A DNA stretch of 64,000 bases from Pseudomonas putida. GTDB taxonomy: Bacteria > Pseudomonadota > Gammaproteobacteria > Pseudomonadales > Pseudomonadaceae. Shown here one piece after another: positions 51,016 through 62,378 of this stretch; position 1 is the stretch's first letter, and each line of letters opens with the position of its first letter. The notes below the pieces were generated by a model. The model was not told where the DNA came from, made no database searches, and saw only the letters and a list, made by a program, of their open reading frames with translations. The stretch lies in assembly GCA_029953615.1 (NCBI GenBank), contig CP124529.1:2570998-2634997 (forward strand), written 5' to 3'. Position numbers and translations under genes: made by a program.

Positions 51016-51498
51016 TTAGTCGCGCCAGTGGCGCTTGTGCTTGCGGTGGCCGTAGTGGTGGCCACGGTCCCAGTGGCGACGGTCGTCGTCATAGCCACGA
51101 CGGTAGCGGCGGCCATCGCGGTAATCGTCTTCGTCGGCCTCTTTACCCATGTAGTTACCCAGTGCGCCACCGGCGCCACCGCCAGCTGCCGCGCCAATGT
51201 AGCTACCGGTAGTACCGCCCATGGAGCGGCCGACCACGTTGCCGCCTGCGGCGCCCAATGCGCCACCGATGGCTGCCTCACCACGCTGGTGCTTGTTGGC
51301 ACCGACTGCACTACCAGCTGCGCCGCCCAGGCCAGCGCCAATCGCGCCGCCTGTGCTACCACCAATGGACTGGCCCACGACAGAGCCCAGTACCCCACCC
51401 AATGCGCCGCCAATGCCGGCCTCGGTGGTGCCGCCTGCCATGGCAACGCCGCTGAGCAAGCTGAAAGACAACAACAGTATCGAGGAGTACTTCTTCAT
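51016..51498 (-). CDS. Glycine-zipper exported protein
   Basis: A 160-residue protein with a signal peptide (MKKYSSILLLSFSLLSGVAMA) followed by dense GxxxG repeats (GIGGALGGVLGSVVG, GGALGAAGGNVVG), then an acidic and a basic, His/Arg-rich tail (YGHRKHKRHWRD). Glycine-zipper helices pack in membranes; this resembles YMGG-type or RcnB-adjacent envelope proteins. Function unknown. ATG 51498 gives a clean signal peptide; an earlier frame from 51588 does not. Confidence 0.8.
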   Translation of the reverse strand: MKKYSSILLLSFSLLSGVAMAGGTTEAGIGGALGGVLGSVVGQSIGGSTGGAIGAGLGGAAGSAVGANKHQRGEAAIGGALGAAGGNVVGRSMGGTTGSYIGAAAGGGAGGALGNYMGKEADEDDYRDGRRYRRGYDDDRRHWDRGHHYGHRKHKRHWRD

Positions 51499-51615
51499 CA
51501 AGAGAGCCTCATAGGGATGACGAGGCGAATGTGAGCCTTGCAGGTGCGTCTGGCAACGGAAATCCGACGAGTAACACGACTTGTACACAATTCTGTAAGT
51601 TACTGTATTTACTGT

Positions 51616-51690
51616 GAAACTTTATCGTTTTTTGGCTGTCTTAGACTTTTATGACGAAGCCCTGAACCATGAATGGAACAGGGCTTTTTC
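51616..51690 (+). ncRNA. Candidate small RNA
   Basis: A promoter-like TTGTAC (51581-51586), 17-base spacer, TGTATT (51604-51609) precedes about 75 bases that end in a strong terminator (AGCCCTG/CAGGGCT hairpin then T5, 51658-51689). No convincing ORF lies between, and the terminator has no protein gene upstream on this strand. The shape is that of an independent small transcript. Confidence 0.4.
51658..51690 (+). terminator. Orphan Rho-independent terminator
   Basis: AGCCCTG pairs with CAGGGCT around a 14-base loop, followed by T5. Upstream on the plus strand, the nearest coding gene is about 700 bases away, and a terminator follows that gene already. Confidence 0.8.
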
Positions 51691-51710
51691 GTTTTTGGCG
51701 GTGAGGCTGA

Positions 51711-51802
51711 TGGCCTCTTCGCGGGCTCGCCCGCTCCCACAGGAACTTCACAAATTTCCCATCCTGTGTAGTACCTGTGGGAGCGGGCAAGCCCGCGAAG
51801 AA
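51711..51802. repeat. REP pair, family C
   Basis: Facing CTTCGCGGGCTCGCCCGCTC copies, right after the candidate small RNA and before the oxidoreductase 3' end. Confidence 0.9.
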
Positions 51803-51815
51803 CCCAACACAATTG

Positions 51816-54161
<2,346 letters not shown>

Positions 54162-54166
54162 GACTG

Positions 54167-54997
54167 TTACGACTCCGCCGCTGGGCTGTAGACCCGCGGT
54201 GCGCTGTGCTTGGGCAGATGGATAAGGTTGAGGTTGTGCTTGCGCGCCCATTGCAGGGCAAGGCCGGTGGGCGCTGAAAGGCTGACCAGGGTCTGGATCC
54301 CGGCCCGCAGCACTTTCTGGATCAGCTCCAGGCTGCAGCGGCTGGTGACGATGGCCAGGCCGCCCTGGCTGTCGATGCCCTGGCGCAGCAAGGCGCCGAT
54401 CAATTTGTCGAGGGCGTTGTGCCGGCCGATGTCTTCGCGGCCGAGCAGCAGCTCGCCATGGCGGTCCATGAACAGCGCTGCATGCACCGCGCCGCAGTGC
54501 TGGCCGAGGGGCTGGAAGGCATCGATGTGCTCGCGCAGGCCGACCAGCCATTGTGCCGGCGGCAACGGCGCACCGGGCAGCGCGGCCAGTTCTGGCAGAG
54601 CCTGCTCCAGCGCTTCGACCCCGCACAGGCCGCAACCGCTGGTGCCGGCCAGCTGGCGGCGCTGATTTTTCAGGTTCCAGAAAGCACGGCTGGAAATTTC
54701 CAGGTCGGCATACATCGCCGAGCCGCTGCCGGAGAGCTTCAGGTCGTAGATTTCCGAGGTGCCTTCGACAATGCCGCTGCCGACGCTGAAGCCGACGGCG
54801 AAGTCTTCCAGGTCGGTTGGGCTGACCAGCATCACTGCCTGGTTCAGGCCGTTGTAGGCAATGGCCAGTGCTACCTCTTCCGCCAGCGGGGTGCTGTCGC
54901 GTCTGGCGTCACTGAGCTGGACATACTCGTAGGTGTTGCTGGCGGCTGGCAGGGACAGGGGCGATGAGGCCGCGCAGACCGGAGGCTTGCTTTTCAT
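54167..54997 (-). CDS. fdhD: Formate dehydrogenase accessory sulfurtransferase FdhD
   Basis: A 276-residue FdhD, which passes sulfur to the molybdenum cofactor of formate dehydrogenases. The sulfur-carrying cysteine loop reads TSGCGLCGVEAL, and other conserved regions are EDIGRHNALDK and VTSRCSLELIQK. ATG 54997 (MKSKPPVC) is preferred; a GTG at 55036 would add 13 residues. Five bases separate its stop from the oxidoreductase start, so the enzyme and its maturation factor are co-expressed. Confidence 0.92.
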   Translation of the reverse strand: MKSKPPVCAASSPLSLPAASNTYEYVQLSDARRDSTPLAEEVALAIAYNGLNQAVMLVSPTDLEDFAVGFSVGSGIVEGTSEIYDLKLSGSGSAMYADLEISSRAFWNLKNQRRQLAGTSGCGLCGVEALEQALPELAALPGAPLPPAQWLVGLREHIDAFQPLGQHCGAVHAALFMDRHGELLLGREDIGRHNALDKLIGALLRQGIDSQGGLAIVTSRCSLELIQKVLRAGIQTLVSLSAPTGLALQWARKHNLNLIHLPKHSAPRVYSPAAES

Positions 54998-55176
54998 CGG
55001 GGCGATATCGGGCGATTGGCAGCTATCTGATAGCACAAGCCTAGGCGTGCGACCCGGCGGCGTCTAATCGCTACGGTCTATGCCTTGATAGACCGGGTCG
55101 ATGGGTTGCATGGGGCGGGAGGGGAAAAGCTGGCCTAGACTGCTGTGTCCGAGGTTTCGTCAACAAGGAGAGCGTT

Positions 55177-55617
55177 ATGAGCTTGTTCAGTTTCGTCAAG
55201 GAAGCGGGCGAGAAGTTGATCGACCTGCTTACCCCCGGCAACGCCAATGCCGAAGAGCAGCTGAAGAAACACGTGGAAAGTGTCGGCCTGGGCAACCCGA
55301 ATATCACCGCCACTGTAGAGGGCGACACGATCATCCTCAAGGGTGAGGTGGCCAGCCAGGAGGAAAAGGAGAAGATCATCCTGGCGGCGGGCAACGTCGC
55401 TGGCGTGGCCAGTGTCGATGACCAGATCACCGTGACCGGCCCGGTGGCCCAGGCTGCGCGGTTCGTGACGGTGGAGAAGGGCGACACGCTAAGTGCCATT
55501 TCGAAGAAGGTGTACGGCGACCCCAACAAGTACCAGAAAATCTTCGAGGCCAACAAGCCGATGCTCAAGCACCCGGACAAGATCTATCCGGGGCAGGTGT
55601 TGCGTATTCCTGATTGA
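55177..55617 (+). CDS. BON-LysM protein (Kbp/YgaU-like)
   Basis: A 146-residue protein with an N-terminal BON domain (about 25-90) and a C-terminal LysM domain (about 95-145, VEKGDTLSAISKKVYGD). E. coli Kbp (YgaU) has this architecture and binds potassium in the cytosol. No signal peptide is visible. AAGGAGAG precedes ATG 55177. Confidence 0.9.
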   Translation: MSLFSFVKEAGEKLIDLLTPGNANAEEQLKKHVESVGLGNPNITATVEGDTIILKGEVASQEEKEKIILAAGNVAGVASVDDQITVTGPVAQAARFVTVEKGDTLSAISKKVYGDPNKYQKIFEANKPMLKHPDKIYPGQVLRIPD

Positions 55618-55621
55618 TCCC

Positions 55622-55718
55622 TGCAGCCTCTTCGCGGGCTCGCCCGCTCCCACAGGGATCGCACACAGTTCAGACCTGTGGTGATCCTGTGGGAGCGGGC
55701 ATGCCCGCGAATGGGGCC
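55622..55718. repeat. REP pair, family C
   Basis: Facing CTTCGCGGGCTCGCCCGCTC and its complement between the convergent BON-LysM and yrfG genes. Confidence 0.9.
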
Positions 55719-56381
55719 TTACAGGCCTACCAATAGCTCCCGGTAATCCTCGACCGCCGCAAACTCCTCGGTATTCCGCGGCCCTGCCTGGCTATCCGGC
55801 TGGCGCACTGCCAGCAGATGCCCCACGCCAAACCGCCGCGCACTGCGCAGAATCGCCAGGGTGTCATCGATGAACAGGCTGCGCTCTGGCTCGAAGCCGA
55901 TATCCGCCTGCAATGCATCCCAGAACTGCGGGCTTTCCTTCGGGTAGCCATAATCATGCGAGCTGATCAGCCGTTCGAAATACGGCGCCAGCTCTACCCG
56001 TTCCAGCTTCAGCGACAGCGAATCCCGGTGCGCATTGGTGATCATCACCACGCGCTTGCCCGCGTCGCGGATCGCTGCCAGGAAAGTATCGGCATCCGGG
56101 CGCAGGGCGATCAGGTCGGCGATTTCCTGTTTCAGCTCGCGTATAGGCAGCCGCAATTCGCGGCTCCAGAAGTCCAGGCAATACCAGTTCAGCGTGCCGG
56201 CATTGCGTTCGAACAGCGGCTGCAGCTCCATTTCCGCCATGGCCCGGCTCACTCCGTGCAGCTCGGCATAGCGCTGGGGCAGGTGGTCCAGCCAGAAGCG
56301 GTTGTCGTAATGCAGGTCAAGCAGGGTGCCGTCCATGTCCAGCAGGACGGTATCGATGGCAGACCAGGGAAGAACAGGCAT
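55719..56381 (-). CDS. yrfG: GMP/IMP nucleotidase (HAD family)
   Basis: A 220-residue HAD hydrolase. The nucleophile motif is VLLDMDGTLLDL, followed by VVMITNAHR and IDDTLAILRSA. YrfG dephosphorylates GMP and IMP. The start ATG 56381 (MPVLPWSAID) has GAGAG upstream; an open frame from 56549 overlaps the divergent nudE. The nudE start lies 65 bases away. Confidence 0.9.
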   Translation of the reverse strand: MPVLPWSAIDTVLLDMDGTLLDLHYDNRFWLDHLPQRYAELHGVSRAMAEMELQPLFERNAGTLNWYCLDFWSRELRLPIRELKQEIADLIALRPDADTFLAAIRDAGKRVVMITNAHRDSLSLKLERVELAPYFERLISSHDYGYPKESPQFWDALQADIGFEPERSLFIDDTLAILRSARRFGVGHLLAVRQPDSQAGPRNTEEFAAVEDYRELLVGL

Positions 56382-56445
56382 GGGAAACTCTCGATCAGTC
56401 GGCAAGCCACGGTATAGTAACCCGTTCACGCCAAGGAGCCGCCCC

Positions 56446-57012
56446 ATGCGCCAGAAACCCACCGTCCTCAGCCGCGAAATCGTCGCCAGCAGCCGCCTGT
56501 TTCGCGTCGAAGCCGTGCAATTGCGCTTCAGCAATGGCAACGAGCGCACCTACGAGCGGCTGGTGGGACGGGGCAACGGCTATGGCGCGGTGATGATCGT
56601 GGCTATGCTCGACGCCGAGCACGCGGTGCTGGTTGAAGAGTATTGCGGTGGCACTGACGAATACGAGCTGTCGCTGCCCAAGGGCCTGATCGAGCCGGGC
56701 GAGGACGTGCTGGCGGCAGCCGACCGGGAGCTCAAGGAGGAAGCCGGTTTTGGCGCACGCCAGCTGGAGCACCTGACCGAGCTGTCGCTGTCGCCGGGCT
56801 ACATGAGCCAGAAGATTCAGGTGGTGCTGGCCAGCGACCTTTACGAGGAGCGCCTGGAGGGCGATGAGCCGGAGCCAATGCGGGTCGACAAGGTCAACCT
56901 GCGTGAACTCTCGGCCCTGGCCATGCACCCGCAGTTTACCGAGGGGCGTGCCCTGGCGGCGCTGTACCTGGCGCGTGACCTGCTGATTCAGCGGGGGTTG
57001 CTGGAAGCATGA
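56446..57012 (+). CDS. nudE: ADP compounds hydrolase NudE
   Basis: A 188-residue Nudix hydrolase. The Nudix box GLIEPGEDVLAAADRELKEEAGF is complete in GX5EX7REUXEEXGU form (quoted in part: DRELKEEAGF). NudE hydrolyses NADH, ADP-ribose and Ap3A. AAGGAG at 56432-56437 sets ATG 56446. It overlaps cysQ by four bases. Confidence 0.93.
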   Translation: MRQKPTVLSREIVASSRLFRVEAVQLRFSNGNERTYERLVGRGNGYGAVMIVAMLDAEHAVLVEEYCGGTDEYELSLPKGLIEPGEDVLAAADRELKEEAGFGARQLEHLTELSLSPGYMSQKIQVVLASDLYEERLEGDEPEPMRVDKVNLRELSALAMHPQFTEGRALAALYLARDLLIQRGLLEA

Positions 57013-57827
57013 ACGACCTGCAACTGATGCACGAAGTGGTCAGGCTGGCCCTTTCGGCGGGTGAGGCGATATTGCCGTTCTGGCGTGCCGATGTGGCCGT
57101 GACCAACAAGGCCGACGATTCGCCGGTCACCGCCGCCGATCTGGCGGCACACCGGGTGATTGCCGATGGCCTTCAGGCGCTGGCGCCGCAGATCCCGGTG
57201 CTGTCCGAAGAGGACTGCAACATTCCGCTGGCCGAGCGTAAGGGCTGGAGCCGCTGGTGGCTGGTCGACCCGCTGGACGGCACCAAGGAATTCATTGCCG
57301 GCAGCGAGGAGTTCACGGTCAACATCGCTCTGGTCGAAAACGGCGAGGTGGTGTTTGGCGTGGTATCCATGCCGACCAACGGGCGCTGCTACTTCGGTGG
57401 TCGCGGTTTGGGCGCCTGGCGTGCGGAAGCGGGTGAGACTGCCCGGCCGATCCAGGTACGCAATGCGCCGCCGACGGGTGGGCGTTTCACCGTGGTTGCC
57501 AGCCGTCGCCATTCCAGCCCGGAACAGGAAGCGCTGTTGGCCGGGCTGGGGGCCGCGGTGGGTGAACTGGAGTTGGCCAATATCGGCAGTTCGTTGAAGT
57601 TCTGTCTGTTGGCCGAAGGTAGCGCCGATTGCTATCCGCGTCTGGCCCCGACCTCGCAGTGGGATACCGCTGGGGCGCAGGGGGTGGTGGAAGGGGCTGG
57701 TGGTGAAGTGATCGGGCTGGATGGCCTGCCGTTCCGGTACCCGGCGCGGGAGTCGTTGCTCAACCCGCATTTCCTGGCGTTGCCGGCAAAAGCTGCTTGG
57801 CGCGAAGCCTTCCTGAGCCTGATCTGA
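57009..57827 (+). CDS. cysQ: 3'(2'),5'-bisphosphate nucleotidase CysQ
   Basis: A 272-residue Mg-dependent phosphatase of the inositol monophosphatase fold. Metal-site motif: WLVDPLDGTKEFI, with LSEEDCN upstream and a C-terminal WDTAGAQGVVEGAGG. CysQ removes 3'-phosphoadenosine 5'-phosphate made during sulfate reduction, again linking to sulfur metabolism. It starts within the nudE stop (ATGA). Confidence 0.94.
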   Translation: MNDLQLMHEVVRLALSAGEAILPFWRADVAVTNKADDSPVTAADLAAHRVIADGLQALAPQIPVLSEEDCNIPLAERKGWSRWWLVDPLDGTKEFIAGSEEFTVNIALVENGEVVFGVVSMPTNGRCYFGGRGLGAWRAEAGETARPIQVRNAPPTGGRFTVVASRRHSSPEQEALLAGLGAAVGELELANIGSSLKFCLLAEGSADCYPRLAPTSQWDTAGAQGVVEGAGGEVIGLDGLPFRYPARESLLNPHFLALPAKAAWREAFLSLI

Positions 57828-57865
57828 CGATCCCACAGGTACAGCAATCCTTCGCAGCTACGCGG

Positions 57866-57957
57866 AACCTGTGGGAGCGGGCAAGCCCGCGAACACCGGC
57901 GGAGCCGGTGCCGTAGACCGCGGTGCCTGCTTCGCGGGCGCGCCCGCTCCTACAGGG
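57866..57957. repeat. REP pair, family C, reversed orientation
   Basis: CCTGTGGGAGCGGGCAAGCC first, then TTCGCGGGCGCGCCCGCTCC, around ACACCGGCGGAGCCGGTG. The order is inverted, as at 23897-23993, with the same kind of core. Confidence 0.85.
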
Positions 57958-57975
57958 ATCGCGACACCTTTAGTT

Positions 57976-58431
57976 TCAGCGGTGCAGTACGTACTGGCCG
58001 CTGAAGGTAACAGCAGGTTCGTCACTACCGGCATTGCTCACCGTGGTCTCCAGCGTCAGTCGCGCCCGCCCACGGCGCTGGTACAGGGCCAGGAACCGCT
58101 CCCAGGTCTTCTCATCCGGCGCCGCGCAGCGCGCCACCGCCGCTCCGGTAACCGGCAGCGGATAACTGATCTGCCCTTCCTGGATGACGATATGCCCGTC
58201 ATCGATCCCCGACTCGCGCAGGCGCAGGTGCAGCCAGCCCCAACCCACCAGCACTGCGGCGCAGTAAAGGCTGCCGCCGAACATGGTGCTCTTGTGGTTG
58301 ACGTTGGCCGCCAGCGGCAATTGCAGGCGCAGGGTGTGCTGCTGCCAATCGAGCACTTCCAGGCCCATTTCGCGGGTCAGGGGGATGTCGCCGTGCAGGA
58401 CGGACTGCAGGTACTGGCTATCGGTGTTCAT
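57976..58431 (-). CDS. YiiD_C-type thioesterase
   Basis: A 151-residue hotdog-domain protein matching the C-terminal domain of YiiD (NVNHKSTMFGGSLYCAAVL, region about 43-62). The family is thioesterase-like; the substrate is unknown. Its start overlaps the dctD-like stop by four bases. Confidence 0.85.
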   Translation of the reverse strand: MNTDSQYLQSVLHGDIPLTREMGLEVLDWQQHTLRLQLPLAANVNHKSTMFGGSLYCAAVLVGWGWLHLRLRESGIDDGHIVIQEGQISYPLPVTGAAVARCAAPDEKTWERFLALYQRRGRARLTLETTVSNAGSDEPAVTFSGQYVLHR

Positions 58432-59837
58432 TGACGGTTGTCCTCTTGATCGTCATGCCCGCCGCTACCACCATCGAAGCTCAAGCCATGCTTGCGTAGC
58501 TTGTCGTGCAGGGTCTTGCGGGGGATGCCCAGCGCTTCGGCCAGGCTGCGCATGGAGCTGTGTGGCTGGGCCAGTTCGGCCGCAATCAGCGAGCGTTCGA
58601 ACTGTTCGACCTGTTCGCTGAGGTTGCCGCTCGGCATCGGTACCGCAGGCATCGCCGCGGGCGGCGCCTGGCCGTCCAGGGCCAGTTCCAGGCCAAGGGC
58701 GAAGCGCTCGGCGGCGTTCTGCAGCTCGCGTACGTTACCGGGCCAGTCGTGACGCAGCAGCAGGGCGCGCTGGGCCGGCTGCAGGGCGTGTGGCGGCAAC
58801 CCATGGCGCTGGCTGGCGGCGTCGGCGAAGTGCTGGAAAAGCACCAGGATGTCATCGCCGCGTTCGCGCAGCGGTGGAATACGCAGCGGCGCCACGTTCA
58901 GGCGGTAATACAGGTCGGCACGGAAACGCCCCTGGTCGGCGGACTGGCGCAGGTCCTCCTTGGTCGCGGCGATGATGCGGATGTCCAGCGGGATCAGCTG
59001 GTTGCCACCCAGGCGCTCGACTACCCGTTCCTGCAACATGCGCAGCAGTTTCACCTGCACATCCAGGCTCATGCTCTCGATTTCGTCGAGGAACAGCGTG
59101 CCGCCGTTGGCGAACTCGAACTTGCCGATGCGGCGTTTCTGCGCACCGGTGAACGCACCGGGCTCATGCCCGAACAGCTCGCTTTCGACCACCGATTCGG
59201 CCAGTGCGCCGGCGTTGATCGCCACGAATGGCCCGTCGCGGCGGCTGGACAGGTCGTGCAGGGCGCGGGCCACCACCTCTTTGCCGGCACCGGTCTCACC
59301 CAGAATCAGTACATCGGCGCGGGTGCCGGCCAAGGCACCAATCTGCTCGCGCAGGCGCTGCATGGACGGCGACTGGCCCACCAGGCGGGTAGCCAGTTGT
59401 TGGCGGTCGCTCAGGGCCAGGCGCAAGCTGCGGTTTTCCAGTACCAGGCGGCGCAGGGCCAGGGCACGGCGTACGCTGTCGAGCAGGGCATCGCTGGCGA
59501 AGGGTTTTTCCAGGAAGTCATAGGCGCCCGCGCGCATCGCCTGCACCGCCAGCGGCACATCGCCGTGGCCGGTGATCAGCAGCACCGGCAGCTCGTTGTC
59601 ACGGCCGTGCAGTTGTTCCAGCAGCTGCAGGCCATCGATACCCGGCATGCGGATGTCGCTTACCACCACGCCAGGCCAGTCGGCCTCGATGCGCTCGGCC
59701 AGGCCCTGGGCATCGGCCAGGGCGACCACCTTGAGCCCGGCCAGGTCCAGGGTCTGGCTCAGGGCCTGGCGCAGGTGCGGGTCGTCGTCGACCAGGATGA
59801 CCTGGGCTCGGCTGTCGATCAGTGTCTCGGTGGTCAT
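58428..59837 (-). CDS. Sigma-54 response regulator (DctD-like)
   Basis: A 469-residue NtrC-family activator: receiver with phospho-aspartate in VVVSDIRMPGIDG (Asp61), AAA+ domain (Walker A GETGAGKE, sigma-54 contact loop EPGAFTGA, GTLFLDEIESM) and a C-terminal Fis-type helix-turn-helix (RSLAEALGIPRKTLHDKLRK). It activates sigma-54 promoters for C4-dicarboxylate transport in the usual DctB/DctD system. Paired with the kinase immediately upstream (four-base overlap). No dctA or TRAP transporter is in the window, so the target is inferred. Confidence 0.88.
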   Translation of the reverse strand: MTTETLIDSRAQVILVDDDPHLRQALSQTLDLAGLKVVALADAQGLAERIEADWPGVVVSDIRMPGIDGLQLLEQLHGRDNELPVLLITGHGDVPLAVQAMRAGAYDFLEKPFASDALLDSVRRALALRRLVLENRSLRLALSDRQQLATRLVGQSPSMQRLREQIGALAGTRADVLILGETGAGKEVVARALHDLSSRRDGPFVAINAGALAESVVESELFGHEPGAFTGAQKRRIGKFEFANGGTLFLDEIESMSLDVQVKLLRMLQERVVERLGGNQLIPLDIRIIAATKEDLRQSADQGRFRADLYYRLNVAPLRIPPLRERGDDILVLFQHFADAASQRHGLPPHALQPAQRALLLRHDWPGNVRELQNAAERFALGLELALDGQAPPAAMPAVPMPSGNLSEQVEQFERSLIAAELAQPHSSMRSLAEALGIPRKTLHDKLRKHGLSFDGGSGGHDDQEDNRQ

Positions 59838-61651
59838 GCCGAGGGGTCCTCCGAATTGGGCAAAGTAGCGCCAGGCGCGGCCACACGCAGCTGCAGGGTC
59901 AGCAGTGCGCCACCTTCCGGGTGGTTGGCCAGCAGCAGTTCACCGCCCAGGGCGCGCATCAGGCTTTCGCAGATGGCCAGGCCCAGGCCCAGGCCCTGGG
60001 TGCGGGTCTTGGTGGTGAAGAACGGCTCCTTGGCGTGCTCCAGGGCCTGGCGGCTGAAGCCGGGGCCGTTGTCGCGAATGTACAGGTAGACGCAGTCATC
60101 GCGCTGCTCGGCACTCAGCCACAGGCGGCGTGGGTTGGCCTTTTCGGTCAGGGCGTCGAGAGCATTGGCCAGCAGGTTGCCGAGCACCTGACGCAGGCGG
60201 GTCTCGCCGGCCTGCACCCACAAGGTTGCTTCCGGCAGGTCGCGGATCAGCTCGACGGCCATTGCCCGGCGGCGCTTGGCCAGCAACGCCAGGGCATCGT
60301 CCAAGGCTGGCTGCAGGGCCACGCTCTCCGGGGCGTGGCGGTCACGGCGGGCGAAGGCGCGCAGGTGGGCGATGATCGAGGCCATGCGCCCGGTCAGCTC
60401 GCCGATCAGCTTGAGGTTGCCGCGGGCGTCTTCGATACGCTGGTGGTCAAGCAGGATCTCGGCGTTTTCCGCGTAGCTGCGGATGGCGGCCAGTGGCTGG
60501 TTGAGCTCGTGGCTAATGCTGGCCGACATGGTGCCGAGCACTGACAACTTGCCGGCCTGCACCAGCTCATCCTGGGCACGCACGGCCTCCTGTTGGGCGT
60601 TCTCGCGTTCCAGCACGGCGCTCTTGAGCCGGGTGTTCAGGCCTTCGAGGTCGGCGGTGCGTTCGGCCACGCGTTTTTCCAGCTCCTGGCGGCCGCGGGC
60701 CTCGAAGTCGATGCGGTCGATGTAGTGACGGCGCCGCTGCATGACCAGGCCGGCCAGCAGCATCAGCACCAGCAGGGTGCCAGCGCCGATAGCCATCACG
60801 GTTTGCACTGAACGGTCGACCAGCATGCGCGGGGCGAGGATGCTGACCTGCCAGCCGGTTTCCTTGATGTCGCGGGTCTGGCTGATCCAGGCGTCCGGGC
60901 TGAGCACCAGCGGTTGCGGGGCCTGGGTCGGGTAGGGCTGGATAGCGATGATTGCCTCGCGCTCGGCCTCGGTCAGCGCGCGGGTTGCGCGGAAGCGCCA
61001 GTCGGGCCGCGAGGTCAGGATGACCACGCCATTGTGGTCGGTCAGCAACAGCTGCTCGGGGGTACGACCCCACAGGGTTTCGGTGTGGTCGAGGTCGACC
61101 TTGACCACCAGTACGCCAATGATGCGATCACGGTCATGCACGGCGGCGGCAAAGAAGTAGCCGCGCTTGGCCGAGGTAGTGCCCTGACCGAAGAAGCGCC
61201 CCAGGCGGCCGGCCATGGCTTCGTTGAAGTAGGGGCGGAAAGCAAAGTTGCGGCCGACGAAGCTGTCGCGCTTGTCCCAGTTGGAGGCGGCCAGGGTGTT
61301 GCCGTTGACGTCCATCAGGTACATCACCTCGGCGCCGGTCTGCTGGACGATTTCCTTGAGCAGGCGGTTGGCGTTGGTCACCGCTTCCAGGCGCAAGGGG
61401 TCGGCCAGTACCCCGCGCAGCGCCGGCAGGTCGCCGAGTATCTGCGGCAAGGTTTCGTAGCGATGCAGCGTACCGAGCAGGTTGGCAACGTACAGGTCTA
61501 GGGTCTGGCGGTTCTGCGAGGCCAGTTCTTCCTGGTAGTAACGTTCAGCCAGGTGATGCAGGGGCCACAGTAACGGGGCCAGGCACAGGGCCAACAGGGC
61601 CAGGCTGCGCCAGCGGGGACGGCGTGGGGGCGTGGGTTTTGCAATCATCAC
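59834..61651 (-). CDS. Sensor histidine kinase (DctB-like)
   Basis: A 605-residue membrane kinase with an N-terminal transmembrane helix (about 15-35), a periplasmic Cache-type domain (about 40-290), a second helix (about 290-312), a coiled coil (about 330-370) and the H-box SASISHELNQPLAAIRSYAEN followed by an ATPase domain (DNGPGF, GLGLGLAICE). DctB-type kinases sense C4-dicarboxylates in the periplasm and phosphorylate DctD. The periplasmic ligand site should decide the substrate; not resolvable by eye. Confidence 0.88.
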   Translation of the reverse strand: MMIAKPTPPRRPRWRSLALLALCLAPLLWPLHHLAERYYQEELASQNRQTLDLYVANLLGTLHRYETLPQILGDLPALRGVLADPLRLEAVTNANRLLKEIVQQTGAEVMYLMDVNGNTLAASNWDKRDSFVGRNFAFRPYFNEAMAGRLGRFFGQGTTSAKRGYFFAAAVHDRDRIIGVLVVKVDLDHTETLWGRTPEQLLLTDHNGVVILTSRPDWRFRATRALTEAEREAIIAIQPYPTQAPQPLVLSPDAWISQTRDIKETGWQVSILAPRMLVDRSVQTVMAIGAGTLLVLMLLAGLVMQRRRHYIDRIDFEARGRQELEKRVAERTADLEGLNTRLKSAVLERENAQQEAVRAQDELVQAGKLSVLGTMSASISHELNQPLAAIRSYAENAEILLDHQRIEDARGNLKLIGELTGRMASIIAHLRAFARRDRHAPESVALQPALDDALALLAKRRRAMAVELIRDLPEATLWVQAGETRLRQVLGNLLANALDALTEKANPRRLWLSAEQRDDCVYLYIRDNGPGFSRQALEHAKEPFFTTKTRTQGLGLGLAICESLMRALGGELLLANHPEGGALLTLQLRVAAPGATLPNSEDPSA

Positions 61652-61690
61652 GGAAAGGCGCCAGAAAAGTCTGACGCAATTATGCGCTAG

Positions 61691-62236
61691 TTAAGGCATC
61701 ACTTCCGCCTCTGCCAGCGGCAGGCCGCGCTTGTCCTTGTCCGACAGCACCGGCGGCTGCTGCAGCCGCCAGTCGATGGCCAGGGTCGGGTCATCCCAGC
61801 GGATGCAGCGCTCGGCACCCGGGTTGTAGTAGTCGGTGGCCTTGTAGAGGAACTCGGCCGATTCGCTCATCACCGCGAAGCCATGGGCGAAGCCGGGTGG
61901 AACCCACAGTTGGCGGTGGTTGTCGGCAGACAGCTGCACTGCGACCCATTGGCCGAAGGTTGGCGAGCTCTTGCGCACATCCACGGCGATATCACGGATT
62001 TCCCCCTGCACCACGCGCACCAGCTTGCCTTGGGTGTTTTCCACCTGGTAATGCAGGCCACGCAGCACACCCTTGATGGAGCGCGAGTGGTTGTCCTGGA
62101 CGAACTCGACATTCACGCCGGTTTGCCGGGCGAACTCACGGGCGTTGAATGCCTCGAAGAAAAAACCACGGCTGTCACCGAAAACCTTCGGCTCGATGAT
62201 CAGTACTTCAGGGATCGCGGTAGGGATGATGTTCAT
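61691..62236 (-). CDS. rfbC: dTDP-4-dehydrorhamnose 3,5-epimerase
   Basis: A 181-residue RfbC/RmlC cupin enzyme. Catalytic motif: QDNHSRSIKGVLRGLHYQ, with the active-site histidine, and WVPPGFAHGF. It performs the third step of dTDP-L-rhamnose synthesis, supplying rhamnose to lipopolysaccharide and exopolysaccharide. The gene stands alone, without rfbABD. ATG 62236 (MNIIPTAIPEV) is the family start; an earlier ATG at 62263 would add nine residues. Confidence 0.92.
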   Translation of the reverse strand: MNIIPTAIPEVLIIEPKVFGDSRGFFFEAFNAREFARQTGVNVEFVQDNHSRSIKGVLRGLHYQVENTQGKLVRVVQGEIRDIAVDVRKSSPTFGQWVAVQLSADNHRQLWVPPGFAHGFAVMSESAEFLYKATDYYNPGAERCIRWDDPTLAIDWRLQQPPVLSDKDKRGLPLAEAEVMP

Positions 62237-62378
62237 GGCGGTTAGCTGGCCCTTTCTGCTCATGTATTGACCCTAGCCGGTCTGGCCGTTTTTTCCGCTT
62301 TGGGCTTCAACGGCATTCACAAGGGCTGGCCAGGGTAGATGTCGTGCCGTGTAGCTTCTCCTCCAAGGCTGGGGGTGT

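Noticed and set aside
54162..54635. N-terminal extension of the molybdopterin oxidoreductase
   Set aside because: It overlaps fdhD on the same strand, is proline/arginine-rich, and the family start lies at GTG 54161.
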